From: Terriglobales bacterium | GTDB lineage: Bacteria > Acidobacteriota > Terriglobia > Terriglobales > Acidobacteriaceae | Direction of reading: 5' to 3' | Assembly: GCA_035561515.1 (NCBI GenBank) | Contig: DATMXP010000019.1 | Coordinates: 148,782 to 212,781, forward strand | Length of the DNA: 64,000 bases | Part shown: piece after piece, positions 55,006 to 63,950 of the stretch | Position numbering within the stretch: the first letter of the stretch is position 1 | How the letters are laid out: each line of letters begins with the position of its first letter | Notes under the pieces: generated by a model | What the model saw: the letters and a program-made list of their open reading frames with translations, nothing else | The model's database searches: none | Told to the model about the DNA's origin: nothing | Program-made: the position numbers and the translations under genes

Positions 55006-55862
55006 TGCCCTCAGCTTCGGATCAAGAGCGTGAGTACTCGAAGAAAGAAGTTGTAGTGTTCCGGACTACACACGGCCCGTTTGGCGGGCTTTCGAACATG
55101 GCGCCAGGGTTTCCACTCGCGGTTGCAGGGATACGATTTGGGACTGCCGAGGCGTTGTACCAGTGCTGTCGGTTCCCGAATGCGCCGGAGGTTCAGAGAC
55201 TCATCATCTCAGAGCGGAGTCCTATGACGGCCAAGATGAAGAGCAAGAGGTTTAGACAACAAACGCGCCCTGATTGGGACTCCGTGCGTGTCAGGATCAT
55301 GAAGTGGTGCTTGCGAGTAAAACTCCTTCAGCACCAAATAAAATTCCGTGAGCTCCTTCGGGCTACAGAAATGCGTCCGATCGTCGAGGAATCAATCAAA
55401 GATCAGTTCTGGGGAGCAAAGCCCTGCGATGACGGCTTTCTTCGAGGAAAGAACGTACTCGGAAGGCTGCTTATGGAAGTGAGAGAGGAGGTCTATAACT
55501 CTTCAGAAGGGATCGACCACGTCGATCCGCCCGACGTAAGCAACTTTAGAATCCTCGATAAGCCTGTGGGCGTGGTACACAAGTCGGAGACTATCGAGCC
55601 CGACAACAGCACGATCCCACTACTCAAGAATGAGGAACATGGCCAATACATACATATTCTTGGGGAGCTATCCCGTGAGCATTGGATCACACTCCTGCAT
55701 GCTCTCAGCGTCTCCGGCATTGACCCTGATCAAGCCTCGGTTGACCTAAAACTCAATATTGGATGCGCGATAACTCCGGCCAATGAATCCAAAGTTCGTC
55801 TTCTTTCCGAAATCGTGAGGCGATTTGGTTTACGCTTTTATACGGAGTGCAAAAGACGGTAG
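55005..55862 (+). CDS. NADAR-domain protein with C-terminal extension
   Basis: About 285 residues (an alternative ATG lies at 54972, overlapping the PRTase gene). The N-terminal NADAR/YbiA-like domain: GPFGGLSNMAPGFPLAVAG, FGTAEALYQCCRFPN, and FWGAKPCDDGFLRGKNVLGRLLMEVREEV. The extra C-terminal part of about 110 residues (from IHILGELSREHW) is not recognised. NADAR enzymes remove ADP-ribose or cleave N-glycosidic bonds. With the PRTase-CE gene it is a likely nucleotide-based defence pair. Confidence 0.82.
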   Translation: MPSASDQEREYSKKEVVVFRTTHGPFGGLSNMAPGFPLAVAGIRFGTAEALYQCCRFPNAPEVQRLIISERSPMTAKMKSKRFRQQTRPDWDSVRVRIMKWCLRVKLLQHQIKFRELLRATEMRPIVEESIKDQFWGAKPCDDGFLRGKNVLGRLLMEVREEVYNSSEGIDHVDPPDVSNFRILDKPVGVVHKSETIEPDNSTIPLLKNEEHGQYIHILGELSREHWITLLHALSVSGIDPDQASVDLKLNIGCAITPANESKVRLLSEIVRRFGLRFYTECKRR

Positions 55863-56283
55863 TGCCTATCTTGGCCGTCCTCGGCGACAGCCAAGCTTCC
55901 AGCCTACGGCTTTCCTCGCCACCCTAGCAGAAGCTCCTCAGAATCTCAGCCGAGCCACTCGGTGATCTGTGTAACTTCGTTCTTCCCGCTTCTTGTGTAG
56001 AGTCGTACTGATGGCATGTGCCCTTGCCAAACAGTGATGTAAAGCGTCACTAAGTATCCAAAACCCTAAGACGAACCGAAATAGAAATTCGATACCCGCC
56101 GATCCACAACGCGAATCCGACCAAAAGTGTGCCGAATGAATCCTGTGCTTGCAACCGTTTCGCGGTCTGCTGATCGTCCACTAGGTTCCTCAGTGTGCTT
56201 CGAAGATTACGGATGGAAGTGTAATTTACCAGGCAGGATGCGGGTCGGTGCCGCCGTGATCTGGCGGCACCTGCGGAAGTCGG
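55863..56283. other. Intergenic region between defence pair and recombinase
   Basis: No gene recognised in these 420 bases. Contains the hairpin at 56247-56271, which lies just 3' of the convergent recombinase gene. This is where the plus-strand defence cargo meets the minus-strand mobile genes. Confidence 0.4.
56247..56271 (-). terminator. Hairpin behind the serine recombinase gene
   Basis: Nine-base stem GGTGCCGCC/GGCGGCACC with a seven-base loop, 12 bases after the recombinase stop. No long T-run, but the stem is strong; it probably ends the minus-strand transcript. Confidence 0.5.
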
Positions 56284-58194
56284 TCAGAGTCGTTCGGGGA
56301 TGAGTTGCAGGCAATCCGACGAAATTGGAAGCACCAACGTCCGTAGCGCCCTGATCGCTTTCGCCGAGAAGTGCACGAGTAGCGGCTGCGGCTGTAACTC
56401 GATTCCTGACAATCGAATGGCGGGCAGCAGGTCGCCAAGGCGATCGATTGGGTCAGTTGGCGATGAGGGCGTGTAATGCTCACCAATTCCCCCCGAGGAA
56501 TTGGTGAGCATTACATCAGGTCGAGTGAACAGCGAAACGTCGCCTGTGACTTCCAGCGTGCGGCGTCCGACGAGCCTGCGGGGCGTCAGGACGAGCTTGC
56601 TGATGCGTCGCTGCAGTTCTCGTCTCGCCACCACTGGATCGCCCAACAGAACGTCAACGAGTTCCTGCGACTTCCGGCGGACAAACTCACGGAATTCTTC
56701 CTCGCTGAACGACGGCACGGTTACCGCAGTCGCCGGCGTCAGCAGCCTATCCAGATCGCTCAGGCGGCGTTCCACGGCCTGCAGTTCAGCCTTCAGCGTC
56801 GCTGACATAGATAGCTCTGCGATTGCCTCAGCCAAGTTTGCCGCCTTCTTCATCAGCTTCGCTTTCTCCTGTTTGAGTTCAGCCTGACGCTCTGTGGCGT
56901 GACGGGCACGGCTCGCTTCAGCTTCTAGCTTGATCTTCACCTGTTCTGCTACGGCACGCACCAGCGCTTCCTGGTTCGTGCGGTCGAGCAGATTGCGGCT
57001 GAGCGCTGTGAGTAGCTGGTCCTCTAGTTTGCGCTGCGCAATCGTCACGTCGTTTGAGCAGACGCCACGGAAACGATGATTGGGGCAGCCGTAGCGTGAG
57101 TTGGGCGCTGTGCCCGCTACAGTCGTGATGTTCCGACCGCACTCGCCGCATTCAAGCAAACCGCTGAAGATGTAGCGACGGCTCGCTTCGGTTCGATTCA
57201 TTCCACCTAGCCGCTTCGGACCGTGCTTTTCACGGACAAGCCTGTTCTGTTCCCGGGCAGCATCCCACAATTCATCCGAGATGATGCGAAGTTCTCGAAC
57301 TTCGACCCGCACCCATTCGGACTGAGGTCGAGGACGCTGCTCAATGCGACCTTCCTTGTCACGATTGCGGACGGTCTTCGTGCGGTTCCATACCGTCACC
57401 CCTTTATACTTTTCGTTCAGCAGCATTTCACGAATCGCAGAAGGACACCACGCACGCACCCGTCCTTTGCGTGGTGCCTGTGGCGATAAGATACCTTCCT
57501 GATTTAACGTCTTGGCGACCCGGGCATAACTGTATCCCGCCGCATACATTTCGAAGATTCGCTGCACGATAGCCGCTTCGGCGGACAATGGGCGTTGAAT
57601 GACGCCAATGACGGCGGGACGATTGTATTCACCCCGACGTGTCGGATCTTCAACAGGAATGTTCTCGTAGCCATAACACTTGCCGCCCGGGACGTAGCCA
57701 TTCAACACTCGACCGTGCTGTCCACGATGCACCTTCTGACTCACGCCAGTTACGTATTGTTCATCCATCATGGCGTAGATGATGAAGACCTGACGGAATC
57801 CCGGGTTGCGGGAATCAAGTCCCTGCGTACCGAAGTGAAGGAAGATGCCGTGTCCTTCCAAGATGTCGGCGAGCCTTACGACGTCAGGAATATAGCGACC
57901 GAAACGAGACGTGTCGTCGATCAAAATTCCATCGAAGGGCTTGGGTGAAGTCTTTGCGATTTCTACCAACTCGATCAGACCATCTCTGCCGGCGAGGGAT
58001 TGCCCTGTGATTTCAGAGTCCGACCGTATGTGCTCTTCAGCAACGATCCAGCCGTTGCGTTCGGCAATCGCTCGGCAGTTGCGAATCTGGTCTTCGATTG
58101 ACGTGGGACGTTGTAGGTCAGACGAGTATCTGGCGTAGATGGCGACCCTGAAGAGTGTCGCTTGGGAAGATTGGTTGAGAAAGTAAGGTTGCAT
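56284..58194 (-). CDS. Large serine recombinase
   Basis: 636 residues. N-terminal resolvase domain with VAIYARYSSDLQ (catalytic Ser24) and SRFGRYIPDV; recombinase domain around 170-290; zinc ribbon CGECGRNITTVAGTAPNSRYGC; coiled-coil (LKQEKAKLMKKAANLAEAIAEL); C-terminal extension. This is the layout of site-specific integrases of large mobile elements. A perfect 19-base inverted repeat lies inside its 3' part (56472-56515). It is convergent to the NADAR gene. Confidence 0.93.
   Translation of the reverse strand: MQPYFLNQSSQATLFRVAIYARYSSDLQRPTSIEDQIRNCRAIAERNGWIVAEEHIRSDSEITGQSLAGRDGLIELVEIAKTSPKPFDGILIDDTSRFGRYIPDVVRLADILEGHGIFLHFGTQGLDSRNPGFRQVFIIYAMMDEQYVTGVSQKVHRGQHGRVLNGYVPGGKCYGYENIPVEDPTRRGEYNRPAVIGVIQRPLSAEAAIVQRIFEMYAAGYSYARVAKTLNQEGILSPQAPRKGRVRAWCPSAIREMLLNEKYKGVTVWNRTKTVRNRDKEGRIEQRPRPQSEWVRVEVRELRIISDELWDAAREQNRLVREKHGPKRLGGMNRTEASRRYIFSGLLECGECGRNITTVAGTAPNSRYGCPNHRFRGVCSNDVTIAQRKLEDQLLTALSRNLLDRTNQEALVRAVAEQVKIKLEAEASRARHATERQAELKQEKAKLMKKAANLAEAIAELSMSATLKAELQAVERRLSDLDRLLTPATAVTVPSFSEEEFREFVRRKSQELVDVLLGDPVVARRELQRRISKLVLTPRRLVGRRTLEVTGDVSLFTRPDVMLTNSSGGIGEHYTPSSPTDPIDRLGDLLPAIRLSGIELQPQPLLVHFSAKAIRALRTLVLPISSDCLQLIPERL
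56472..56515. repeat. 19-bp perfect inverted repeat inside the recombinase gene
   Basis: TGTAATGCTCACCAATTCC and its exact reverse complement, separated by six bases (CCCCGA). It is within the C-terminal coding part of the recombinase (residues near MLTNSSGGIGEHYT). Such a long perfect hairpin in coding DNA is unusual; it may be a recombination core, a regulator hairpin, or the junction of an altered C-terminus. Confidence 0.85.
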
Positions 58195-58264
58195 GATTTG
58201 TGTGCGCGGCCACTTGGCCGCAGCCTCCTATAAAGAGGGGGCAATATTGGGTAAACGCAAACGG

Positions 58265-58507
58265 CTACGATTTCGCCCGTGAAACTTCCATCTCTTCATT
58301 CGGAAGGCGGCATCGTTGCTCGCGTAGAAATTCTTCGGCCAATCGCGGTGCTACCCACCCGCTAACTATTGCCGAGACTGTGTTCGGATTCGGTTCCCCT
58401 GGGGCGATCAGCAGAACAGTCTCATTGCTTTTAGCATCGCTCAACCCCTGTTTATCTACTTCGGAAGCGCGTTGCCGCGATCGTCTTCGTTGTTTTGTCT
58501 GACCCAT
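58265..58507 (-). CDS. Small basic protein, unknown
   Basis: 80 residues. GGGAGG lies five bases before ATG 58507, so this start is preferred over upstream ones in the same frame (58645, 58585). The N-terminus is strongly basic (GQTKQRRRSRQRASEVDKQG), followed by TVLLIAPGEPNPNTVSAIVSGWVAPRLAEEFLREQ. Possibly a DNA-binding accessory of the recombinase encoded next to it. Not recognised. Confidence 0.6.
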   Translation of the reverse strand: MGQTKQRRRSRQRASEVDKQGLSDAKSNETVLLIAPGEPNPNTVSAIVSGWVAPRLAEEFLREQRCRLPNEEMEVSRAKS

Positions 58508-58568
58508 TCGGCCTCCCAATTCGACTTGCTCACCGCGTTGCTCGCGCTCGCCCGCGGTTGCCGCGTAT

Positions 58569-58862
58569 TCATCCCTCGCCTTCATTGAGCCCGAGAGCCT
58601 GTTCCGAAATCGATACGCCGTCAATCGAGGCAACGATGAAGTCAACTCGGGCGAACGGAATGAACTGAATCAAAGTTGTCTCGGACGTTGCTGTATTGCA
58701 TCGTTCCATGATCGTGTCGGTAAATGCCTGCGATTCGACCCACACACCTTCTGGGTCAACGCGGTGTAGCTTGACTCGCGCCATGTCGTCCGGATTGATC
58801 ACCGAACTCCGAATGATGACCACTTCTCCGACAAGGCTTCGCAACGATTTTGAGCGTCGCAT
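58569..58862 (-). CDS. Hypothetical protein of the mobile region
   Basis: 97 residues: VGEVVIIRSSVINPDDMARVKLHRVDPEGVWVESQAFTD (in part), a beta-rich small domain, then TTLIQFIPFARVDFIVASIDG. Sm-like or OB-like appearance. It is in the same direction as its neighbours. No family recognised. Confidence 0.6.
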   Translation of the reverse strand: MRRSKSLRSLVGEVVIIRSSVINPDDMARVKLHRVDPEGVWVESQAFTDTIMERCNTATSETTLIQFIPFARVDFIVASIDGVSISEQALGLNEGEG

Positions 58863-58877
58863 TCGTCTTACCCGTTC

Positions 58878-59273
58878 TTACGTCCGAGGCTGCTGGTCCA
58901 TACACCAAAAGTCAGCATGCCGATGGAGCAGGGCCATTGCTGCTTCACTATTCTCGGCGGTGATTGAGCTTCTAATCAGGATGTCTGAACGTCTCCCGTG
59001 TTCGTCTAAAATGACAACGCCCAAGGGAAGCAAGCAGTTCGCGTTTGCGTATCTGCTGAGTTCTGCGGAGGCTCCAGCTACCAACCGCACTTGTCCGCGG
59101 TGTCGCCGATACTGTTCTGGGTCAAGCCAGCGGAATTCGCTCTCTGACGTTGTAAGCTCCTCGAATTGAAGCTCGTCTGTCTGTTTCTTCATGAACAGCA
59201 TCCCCACGCGAATCTCGCTGAGGGGTGATTGGTAGGATCGGTTCCTCTTAGCGCGTTTTGGTCTTTGAGCCAT
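58878..59273 (-). CDS. Hypothetical protein of the mobile region
   Basis: 131 residues. A basic start (MAQRPKRAKRNRSYQSPLSE) is followed by ELQFEELTTSESEFRWLDPEQYRRHRG and CLLPLGVVILDEHGRRSDIL. A start at 59201 (MLFMKK, with GTGGGG upstream) is also possible. Probably a phage/ICE gene; no family recognised. Confidence 0.6.
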   Translation of the reverse strand: MAQRPKRAKRNRSYQSPLSEIRVGMLFMKKQTDELQFEELTTSESEFRWLDPEQYRRHRGQVRLVAGASAELSRYANANCLLPLGVVILDEHGRRSDILIRSSITAENSEAAMALLHRHADFWCMDQQPRT

Positions 59274-59449
59274 GGATTATTGTCTTGTCTGATCTCGTGT
59301 CATCGCGACCCAACATGTCCAATGAGGTCCCACCTGGACTGGTCAAGTCTCGATCAAACCTTCACCTGCTGCTCCGCCGCACATCTCATCTCGTCAAATC
59401 ACGACCAATCAAGTCACGGCCTGCCACATGCTGCCATGACCAGACAAGC

Positions 59450-60055
59450 TCATGCGGTGCGCCTGCGACTGCTGCCGCGCACGGATACGGGAACCTTCTT
59501 CGCCTCGTTCAGAGCCAACACTTTGAACCTTCCCCAGATTCCGCGGTTCTCCGGACGGAAGGAACCAATCCCTATGTAGCTTCCCGCGACTTCCAGAAAT
59601 TCCTGAAGAATGTCTTTCGTGATGATTTCGTCGATAACAGCAAACGAGACTTTCGCGTGCCAGTCGCTAATGACGGGAAAGCATTTCATCACTCGCTTCG
59701 CACCACCTGGAGTACCGTCTGCAGGTACGAAGCGCCACTCGCCACGTACCGCAGACTTCTTAACCGGCAGTACAACAGCCGACTCAACCATAACGCCGGA
59801 GTTAACGTGCTTGGTGAAGGTTGCGTTTCGCTTCCCGGGAATCTTCTTGCCTTCGTACTTCGCGGCAGCGTCGAGCGCGTTCTTGAGGGCAAACAAAGGA
59901 ATCAACACGTTTCCCCGGGCGTCGGTATGTAGGCGTTCCCGCCAAGTGCGCTCTTCGTAGTCCTGGTCCGATTCGCGATCGCGCTTCGGGGTCCCGTGGT
60001 ACCTCGAAAATGAGATCGGTGAAGTGCTCTTCAGGTGCGCGATGTATCGTTTCAT
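59450..60055 (-). CDS. Phage/ICE-type protein with GIGSFRPENRGIWGRF motif
   Basis: 201 residues. The C-terminal motif GIGSFRPENRGIWGRFKV and the preceding YEGKKIPGKRNATFTKHVNSG are reminiscent of conserved phage or plasmid proteins of unknown role. The start overlaps the stop of the upstream gene (ATGA, 60052-60055), so these are translated in series. Function unknown. Confidence 0.7.
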   Translation of the reverse strand: MKRYIAHLKSTSPISFSRYHGTPKRDRESDQDYEERTWRERLHTDARGNVLIPLFALKNALDAAAKYEGKKIPGKRNATFTKHVNSGVMVESAVVLPVKKSAVRGEWRFVPADGTPGGAKRVMKCFPVISDWHAKVSFAVIDEIITKDILQEFLEVAGSYIGIGSFRPENRGIWGRFKVLALNEAKKVPVSVRGSSRRRTA

Positions 60056-60414
60056 TTTTGCCTTCTCTTTCGATTGCCGGCTTTTTGAACCAACCTCACT
60101 AGCGTTTTCGGCGCGGGTGAGATCTTGGGCGTAGTCCTACGCGTGCGTTTCTCAACAGGCGCGATTGCTACCTCGCAGATTTCCCTCATTGGGTACGCCG
60201 GTTGCCGCCGCAACATCGTCGTCGGCTCATAGCGAAACTCTGCCGGTGCACTCGCAACCATCGGAAAGATTCGCTTCGAGTGTGCGACCCGCCGGACCTG
60301 CTCCATCTGCTCCCACAGGTCCGCAGGCGGTACGGGCTTGCTAGACAATGTCGCAGTGAGCGCGAAGTGTTGTTCCACGTCAGCGTCACACTCGAATTGT
60401 GATTTGCGTTTCAT
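60052..60414 (-). CDS. Hypothetical protein, basic C-terminus
   Basis: 120 residues with a Lys/Arg-rich end. It overlaps both neighbours by ATGA junctions (60411-60414 upstream, 60052-60055 downstream), which supports it as a real gene in the operon. An acidic start and helical middle (ADLWEQMEQVRRVAHSKR) are visible. Unknown. Confidence 0.65.
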   Translation of the reverse strand: MKRKSQFECDADVEQHFALTATLSSKPVPPADLWEQMEQVRRVAHSKRIFPMVASAPAEFRYEPTTMLRRQPAYPMREICEVAIAPVEKRTRRTTPKISPAPKTLVRLVQKAGNRKRRQK

Positions 60415-61352
60415 CGTCTCGCCAGTCGCTTGCCAATGGTAAGTTTGTTCACTTTCGGGCTCGGGAGCTGGTACAGCAGCTTCGTAAATCCGATCGGATC
60501 CATCCCATCTCTCTTCGCCTGAGGATTCACATGAAAAATCAACGCACCAATATCAGGCATCAGTTTGTAAGCACTGCGATGACGTGCAAAGCGTGTCTGC
60601 AGCTGCCAACAAGGACAAATAAACGCATGCCGGTTTGTGTGTTCGAGATGAAAGTAGTAATGGACGTGCGAGCGAACGATCAGATCGGCCGCGATTGACT
60701 GTCCTTTGCTCGCGGTGATCTGGCACCACAGAGCTTCGGCGTCGAGACCGCCCGAGCGCGTAAACCCTGCGCCGCCGCCCACATGATGCGCGAAGTTCAG
60801 CACGGTTCCGCCAACATCGAGGTCCAGTACTTCTTTGCAGTGCCTTCCGGCGTGATGCGAATCAATCGTGGCGCCTTGCACACGTGCCGCGATCGACTCC
60901 AGTTCCTCTGCACCGCGGCCTTCGTGATATTCGGTGCCTTGCACAAAGTAGAAGGGCACCTCACGTCCGGCGTTCTTCTCCAGCCAATTCCGAAGGTCGC
61001 GCATCACGAAGACTGCGGCAGCTTCCTGATCGTTCGGTGCGACCAATGTCAGTTCGCCCGCCTTTTGTTTCGCCTGCCGACCTTCGATCAAGTCACCGTT
61101 CACCACTACGGTGTCAATGCTGAACCTGGCTGCCTTCTGTTTCATGTCCTGCCAACATTCCCAAAGATATTTCTGGCCTTCGTTTTGTGGCTTCTCAGCA
61201 CCGTCGCAACTAACGAAATCAGGGGGCAGAAGTCCGTACATTGAACCTACGTGCACATCGCCGATCACCAGAATGTTCCTGGTGCCGGTCAGGGGCGGCG
61301 ACTGATTCGAAGCCTTGTGCCGCGCCCCCGACTTGGTTTGGATACGTGCCAT
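60411..61352 (-). CDS. Calcineurin-like metallophosphoesterase (phage/ICE type)
   Basis: About 313 residues. Metal-binding motifs in order: VIGDVHVGS, VVNGDLIEG, GTEYHEG (in place of GNHE/D), AHHVGG and VRSHVHYYF. This is a metallophosphoesterase of the type found in phage and mobile elements, perhaps acting on DNA or nucleotides. ATG 61352 is preceded by GAGAGG. It shares an operon with the genes downstream to 58265. Confidence 0.85.
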   Translation of the reverse strand: MARIQTKSGARHKASNQSPPLTGTRNILVIGDVHVGSMYGLLPPDFVSCDGAEKPQNEGQKYLWECWQDMKQKAARFSIDTVVVNGDLIEGRQAKQKAGELTLVAPNDQEAAAVFVMRDLRNWLEKNAGREVPFYFVQGTEYHEGRGAEELESIAARVQGATIDSHHAGRHCKEVLDLDVGGTVLNFAHHVGGGAGFTRSGGLDAEALWCQITASKGQSIAADLIVRSHVHYYFHLEHTNRHAFICPCWQLQTRFARHRSAYKLMPDIGALIFHVNPQAKRDGMDPIGFTKLLYQLPSPKVNKLTIGKRLARR

Positions 61353-61363
61353 CTGCTGCCTCT

Positions 61364-61663
61364 CTACGCCCACGCGCGAAGTCCAGCCTGCTTGCACGCA
61401 CGAACCCGCTGGCGTGATACACGGTGGGGAAGTCGGACGAAACAGCCGTTGTTATCGGTGTAGCCCCGATGCATGCGATACAAACAGTTCCTCAACGAGT
61501 GGAATGGATCACCCGGGTTGTTCTTGTCGATCCGCCCGATTGAGTGAGCGATCGCTGCGATCGTCATTCCTTTAGCCCACATCCGTGCGATCTTGTCCTT
61601 TGGGAAGCGCTGGCGCTTGATTTTCGAATTCCGTGTGGCACCCTTCTTTTTCGTATTCCTCAT
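61364..61663 (-). CDS. Small HTH-like basic protein
   Basis: 99 residues, Lys/Arg-rich. RFPKDKIARMWAKGMTIAAIAHSIGRID reads as a helix-turn-helix of the resolvase/transposase type. First gene of the minus-strand operon, so a regulator or DNA-binding starter is plausible. The promoter-like site (61686-61726) lies directly upstream. Confidence 0.65.
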   Translation of the reverse strand: MRNTKKKGATRNSKIKRQRFPKDKIARMWAKGMTIAAIAHSIGRIDKNNPGDPFHSLRNCLYRMHRGYTDNNGCFVRLPHRVSRQRVRACKQAGLRAWA

Positions 61664-61685
61664 GCTGAGCCTCTCGGTGTGATGT

Positions 61686-61726
61686 CACGTAAAGTGCTAT
61701 TATATCACTCTACGTGCTGTTAACAA
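61686..61726 (-). promoter_or_regulatory. Promoter and operator-like inverted repeat of the mobile operon
   Basis: On the minus strand TTGTTA (61726-61721) and a perfect TATAAT (61704-61699) are separated by 16 bases, forming a good sigma-70-type promoter. An 11-base inverted repeat CACGTAAAGTG/CACTCTACGTG (one mismatch) at 61686-61716 flanks the -10 box and may bind the HTH protein encoded next. Confidence 0.7.
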
Positions 61727-61854
61727 GTATACAGACGCTACGGTCAAATTCGCTACTTTGTAACCGCTGCGAATTCAGACACTTAGGGATTTGTTTGAGA
61801 GGCGAACGCAGCGCCGGTTCGGAATGGCCTAAAGTGCGGGGTGTCTGGAGGTGT

Positions 61855-62055
61855 CTACGTCGTCGGTCTTTTCTTTAGAACTTGCTCAGCTCTATCTTTC
61901 ACAGCCCGGGCGACGAAGGCGCTGATGTTCTCGCCGAGATGCTCCGCGGCGTTGGTAACAAGTTCGTGAGTCGGTCCGTCCAGGTATCCGACAACACGAT
62001 GCGGGAAGCCCTTACGTGGCCTGCGGCGTTTTCCGGGGCTTCCTTTCTTTGGCAT
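61855..62055 (-). CDS. Small RHH-like protein
   Basis: 66 residues. Basic N-terminus (KKGSPGKRRRPRKGFPHRVV) and LDGPTHELVTNAAEHLGENISAFVARAVKDRAEQVL, similar in pattern to ribbon-helix-helix or DUF1778-like antitoxin/DNA-binding proteins. No toxin partner is adjacent. It may control the integrase region. ATG preceded by AGAGC. Confidence 0.55.
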   Translation of the reverse strand: MPKKGSPGKRRRPRKGFPHRVVGYLDGPTHELVTNAAEHLGENISAFVARAVKDRAEQVLKKRPTT

Positions 62056-62577
62056 GCTCTGATTCTAGTAGGGTTCGCGCGGGTCTCCATTGTCTGAACG
62101 CAAGAGAATCACATTGGTACACCACACGTGCTAATCCAAAGGCCGCTTTCACAAGCGTCTAACCAGCTCATAATCAGCAACTTACGTCGGCAGCGCTGGC
62201 CGAAGCACCGCGCTTGTGCCCAAACTATATCCCGGCGCATCTAAGTAGATGACCGCAAAAGTTCGTGCAGCCGCTGCGACATACAGCAGCAACTAATACC
62301 CGAGTCAGGCGTCACTGCGACGTAAAAGGTTTGGGGGGTGCGATCTTGGTGATTCTGTTGCCAGGGTACGCACGTGTCTCCAAAACGGGCTCGCACGAGC
62401 CCCAACCTCAAACTCATTCAGAGCCCTGCCCAAAGCGCGGGGACAAATCCTCTCAATCTGCCGATCATCGGCGAACCGGCTAGCACTGTCCCGCTCGTCG
62501 GTGATGGCGGCTTGCAAATTGTAGCCAGCCCCAGTAACTTCCCAGCAGCGACGCCCGTGAAGCGGAGGGGAAAGAGT
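62056..62577. other. Intergenic region upstream of the integrase
   Basis: No gene is recognised. The integrase frame is open from 62374, but the upstream part lacks a domain. The region should include the integrase promoter. Confidence 0.35.
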
Positions 62578-63834
62578 ATGTCCCGCCGCAAAGGGCAAAC
62601 TGGTCACATTGAAAAGAGTGGTAAATGGTGGGTCGTTCGGTGGTGGATGGATGTTCCAGGTCAGGAAGAGCGGAAGCTCAAGCGGGCGAAAGTCTGCCCG
62701 ATCTCCGGTCCCGGCAGTCTGTCAGCCTCCGAACGTGAACGTCGTGGCCGTGAAATCATCGCAGCGAGCGGTGCCGACACGGTCGAACATTTCAATAAGG
62801 TGGTCAAGCAGCAACCTGCGACTGTGCTCACGTTCAAGGAGCAGGCGCAGCGCTGGATTGATCACCGTCGCAACCGGAAACGCAAACCCGTCTCTTCCGG
62901 CACAATCGAAGACGACGAGAGAACTCTCCGGAACTGGATCAACCCTCACATCGGAGACTGCCCGGTGGGTGATGTGAACAATAGCGTGCTGAAGAAGCTT
63001 GTGTCGATCATGTCGAAGGCAGGTTTGTCTCCGAAGACGATCGAGAATTACCTCGACGTTCCGAAGGCAGTCGTCACTTCGGTCGTAGATAACGACGGCA
63101 ACCAAGTGTATCCGCGCAAGTGGAACAACGATTTCATCGATATGCCCATCGTCGATCCGTCAAGGCAGAACCGGCCATCTTTCTCCGCTGAGATTATGAC
63201 CGGACTTGCCAATTACCGTCACCCTCGTGAACAGATGCTTTTCGTTCTCGCCGGTGCGGCGGGACTCCGTATCGGGGAGGCGCTCGGGATTGAAATCGAC
63301 AAGCACTTGTCGGCTGACTGCTCGACAATCAGCGTCAAGCAAAAGGCTCGGCGAGGTCGCGTGGAAGATCGCCTGAAAACTGCGAGCGCGTATCGTCTGG
63401 TCGAGCTTGATCCGGCGGTGGCAAACCTGCTGAAGGGCTACATCGACACGCGCACAAGCGGATTTCTCTTCCAAACCAGGAACGGAACTCCGTTGTCACT
63501 GACCAACGTCCTCCGTGACCATCTTCATCTGGCGTTGAAGGAATTAGGTTACGTGAATCCCCACACGGGAGATCACAAAGCGGGGACGCATGCGTTCCGG
63601 CGCTTCCGTAATACGTACCTGAAGAATGAGACCACGTGTCCCAAAGGTCTTCGCGACTATTGGTTGGGACACGCAGGAAATTCGATGGACGATCTGTACG
63701 ATATGGTGAAAGACAACGCGGCGTTTCGGAAGCAAAAGGCAGCGGAATATGGGGTTGGATTCGAACTTCCGGCGTCAATTGTACCGAATGTACCGAAAAA
63801 TCGCGTGAAAGTTAAGCGCGCGAAAGCTGCGTAA
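62578..63834 (+). CDS. Tyrosine-type integrase
   Basis: About 418 residues from ATG 62578 (GGAGGGG seven bases upstream). N-terminal beta region (HIEKSGKWWVVRWWMDVPGQ), a SAM-like arm domain, and a catalytic domain with Arg231 (AGLRIGEALG), His338 and Arg341 (THAFRRFRN), His365 (LGHAGNSMDD) and Tyr374 nucleophile. It lies 116 bases from the tRNA-Pro 3' end, the classic place for a tRNA-targeting integrase. Confidence 0.93.
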   Translation: MSRRKGQTGHIEKSGKWWVVRWWMDVPGQEERKLKRAKVCPISGPGSLSASERERRGREIIAASGADTVEHFNKVVKQQPATVLTFKEQAQRWIDHRRNRKRKPVSSGTIEDDERTLRNWINPHIGDCPVGDVNNSVLKKLVSIMSKAGLSPKTIENYLDVPKAVVTSVVDNDGNQVYPRKWNNDFIDMPIVDPSRQNRPSFSAEIMTGLANYRHPREQMLFVLAGAAGLRIGEALGIEIDKHLSADCSTISVKQKARRGRVEDRLKTASAYRLVELDPAVANLLKGYIDTRTSGFLFQTRNGTPLSLTNVLRDHLHLALKELGYVNPHTGDHKAGTHAFRRFRNTYLKNETTCPKGLRDYWLGHAGNSMDDLYDMVKDNAAFRKQKAAEYGVGFELPASIVPNVPKNRVKVKRAKAA

Positions 63835-63950
63835 GATGTTGAAGAGGCGAGAGAAAGAATGGTCGGCCTTAGAGGACGATTTTAGAACCCTGATGTTTGC
63901 CGAAAATTCTCGAACTTGGTTTTCAGCGAGTTACGCGGGATTTTGAAGAA

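Noticed and set aside
59274..59449. Loosely repeated TCAAGTC/TCACGACC-like words, considered as a small repeat array
   Set aside because: Copies are too degenerate and irregularly spaced for CRISPR or iterons.
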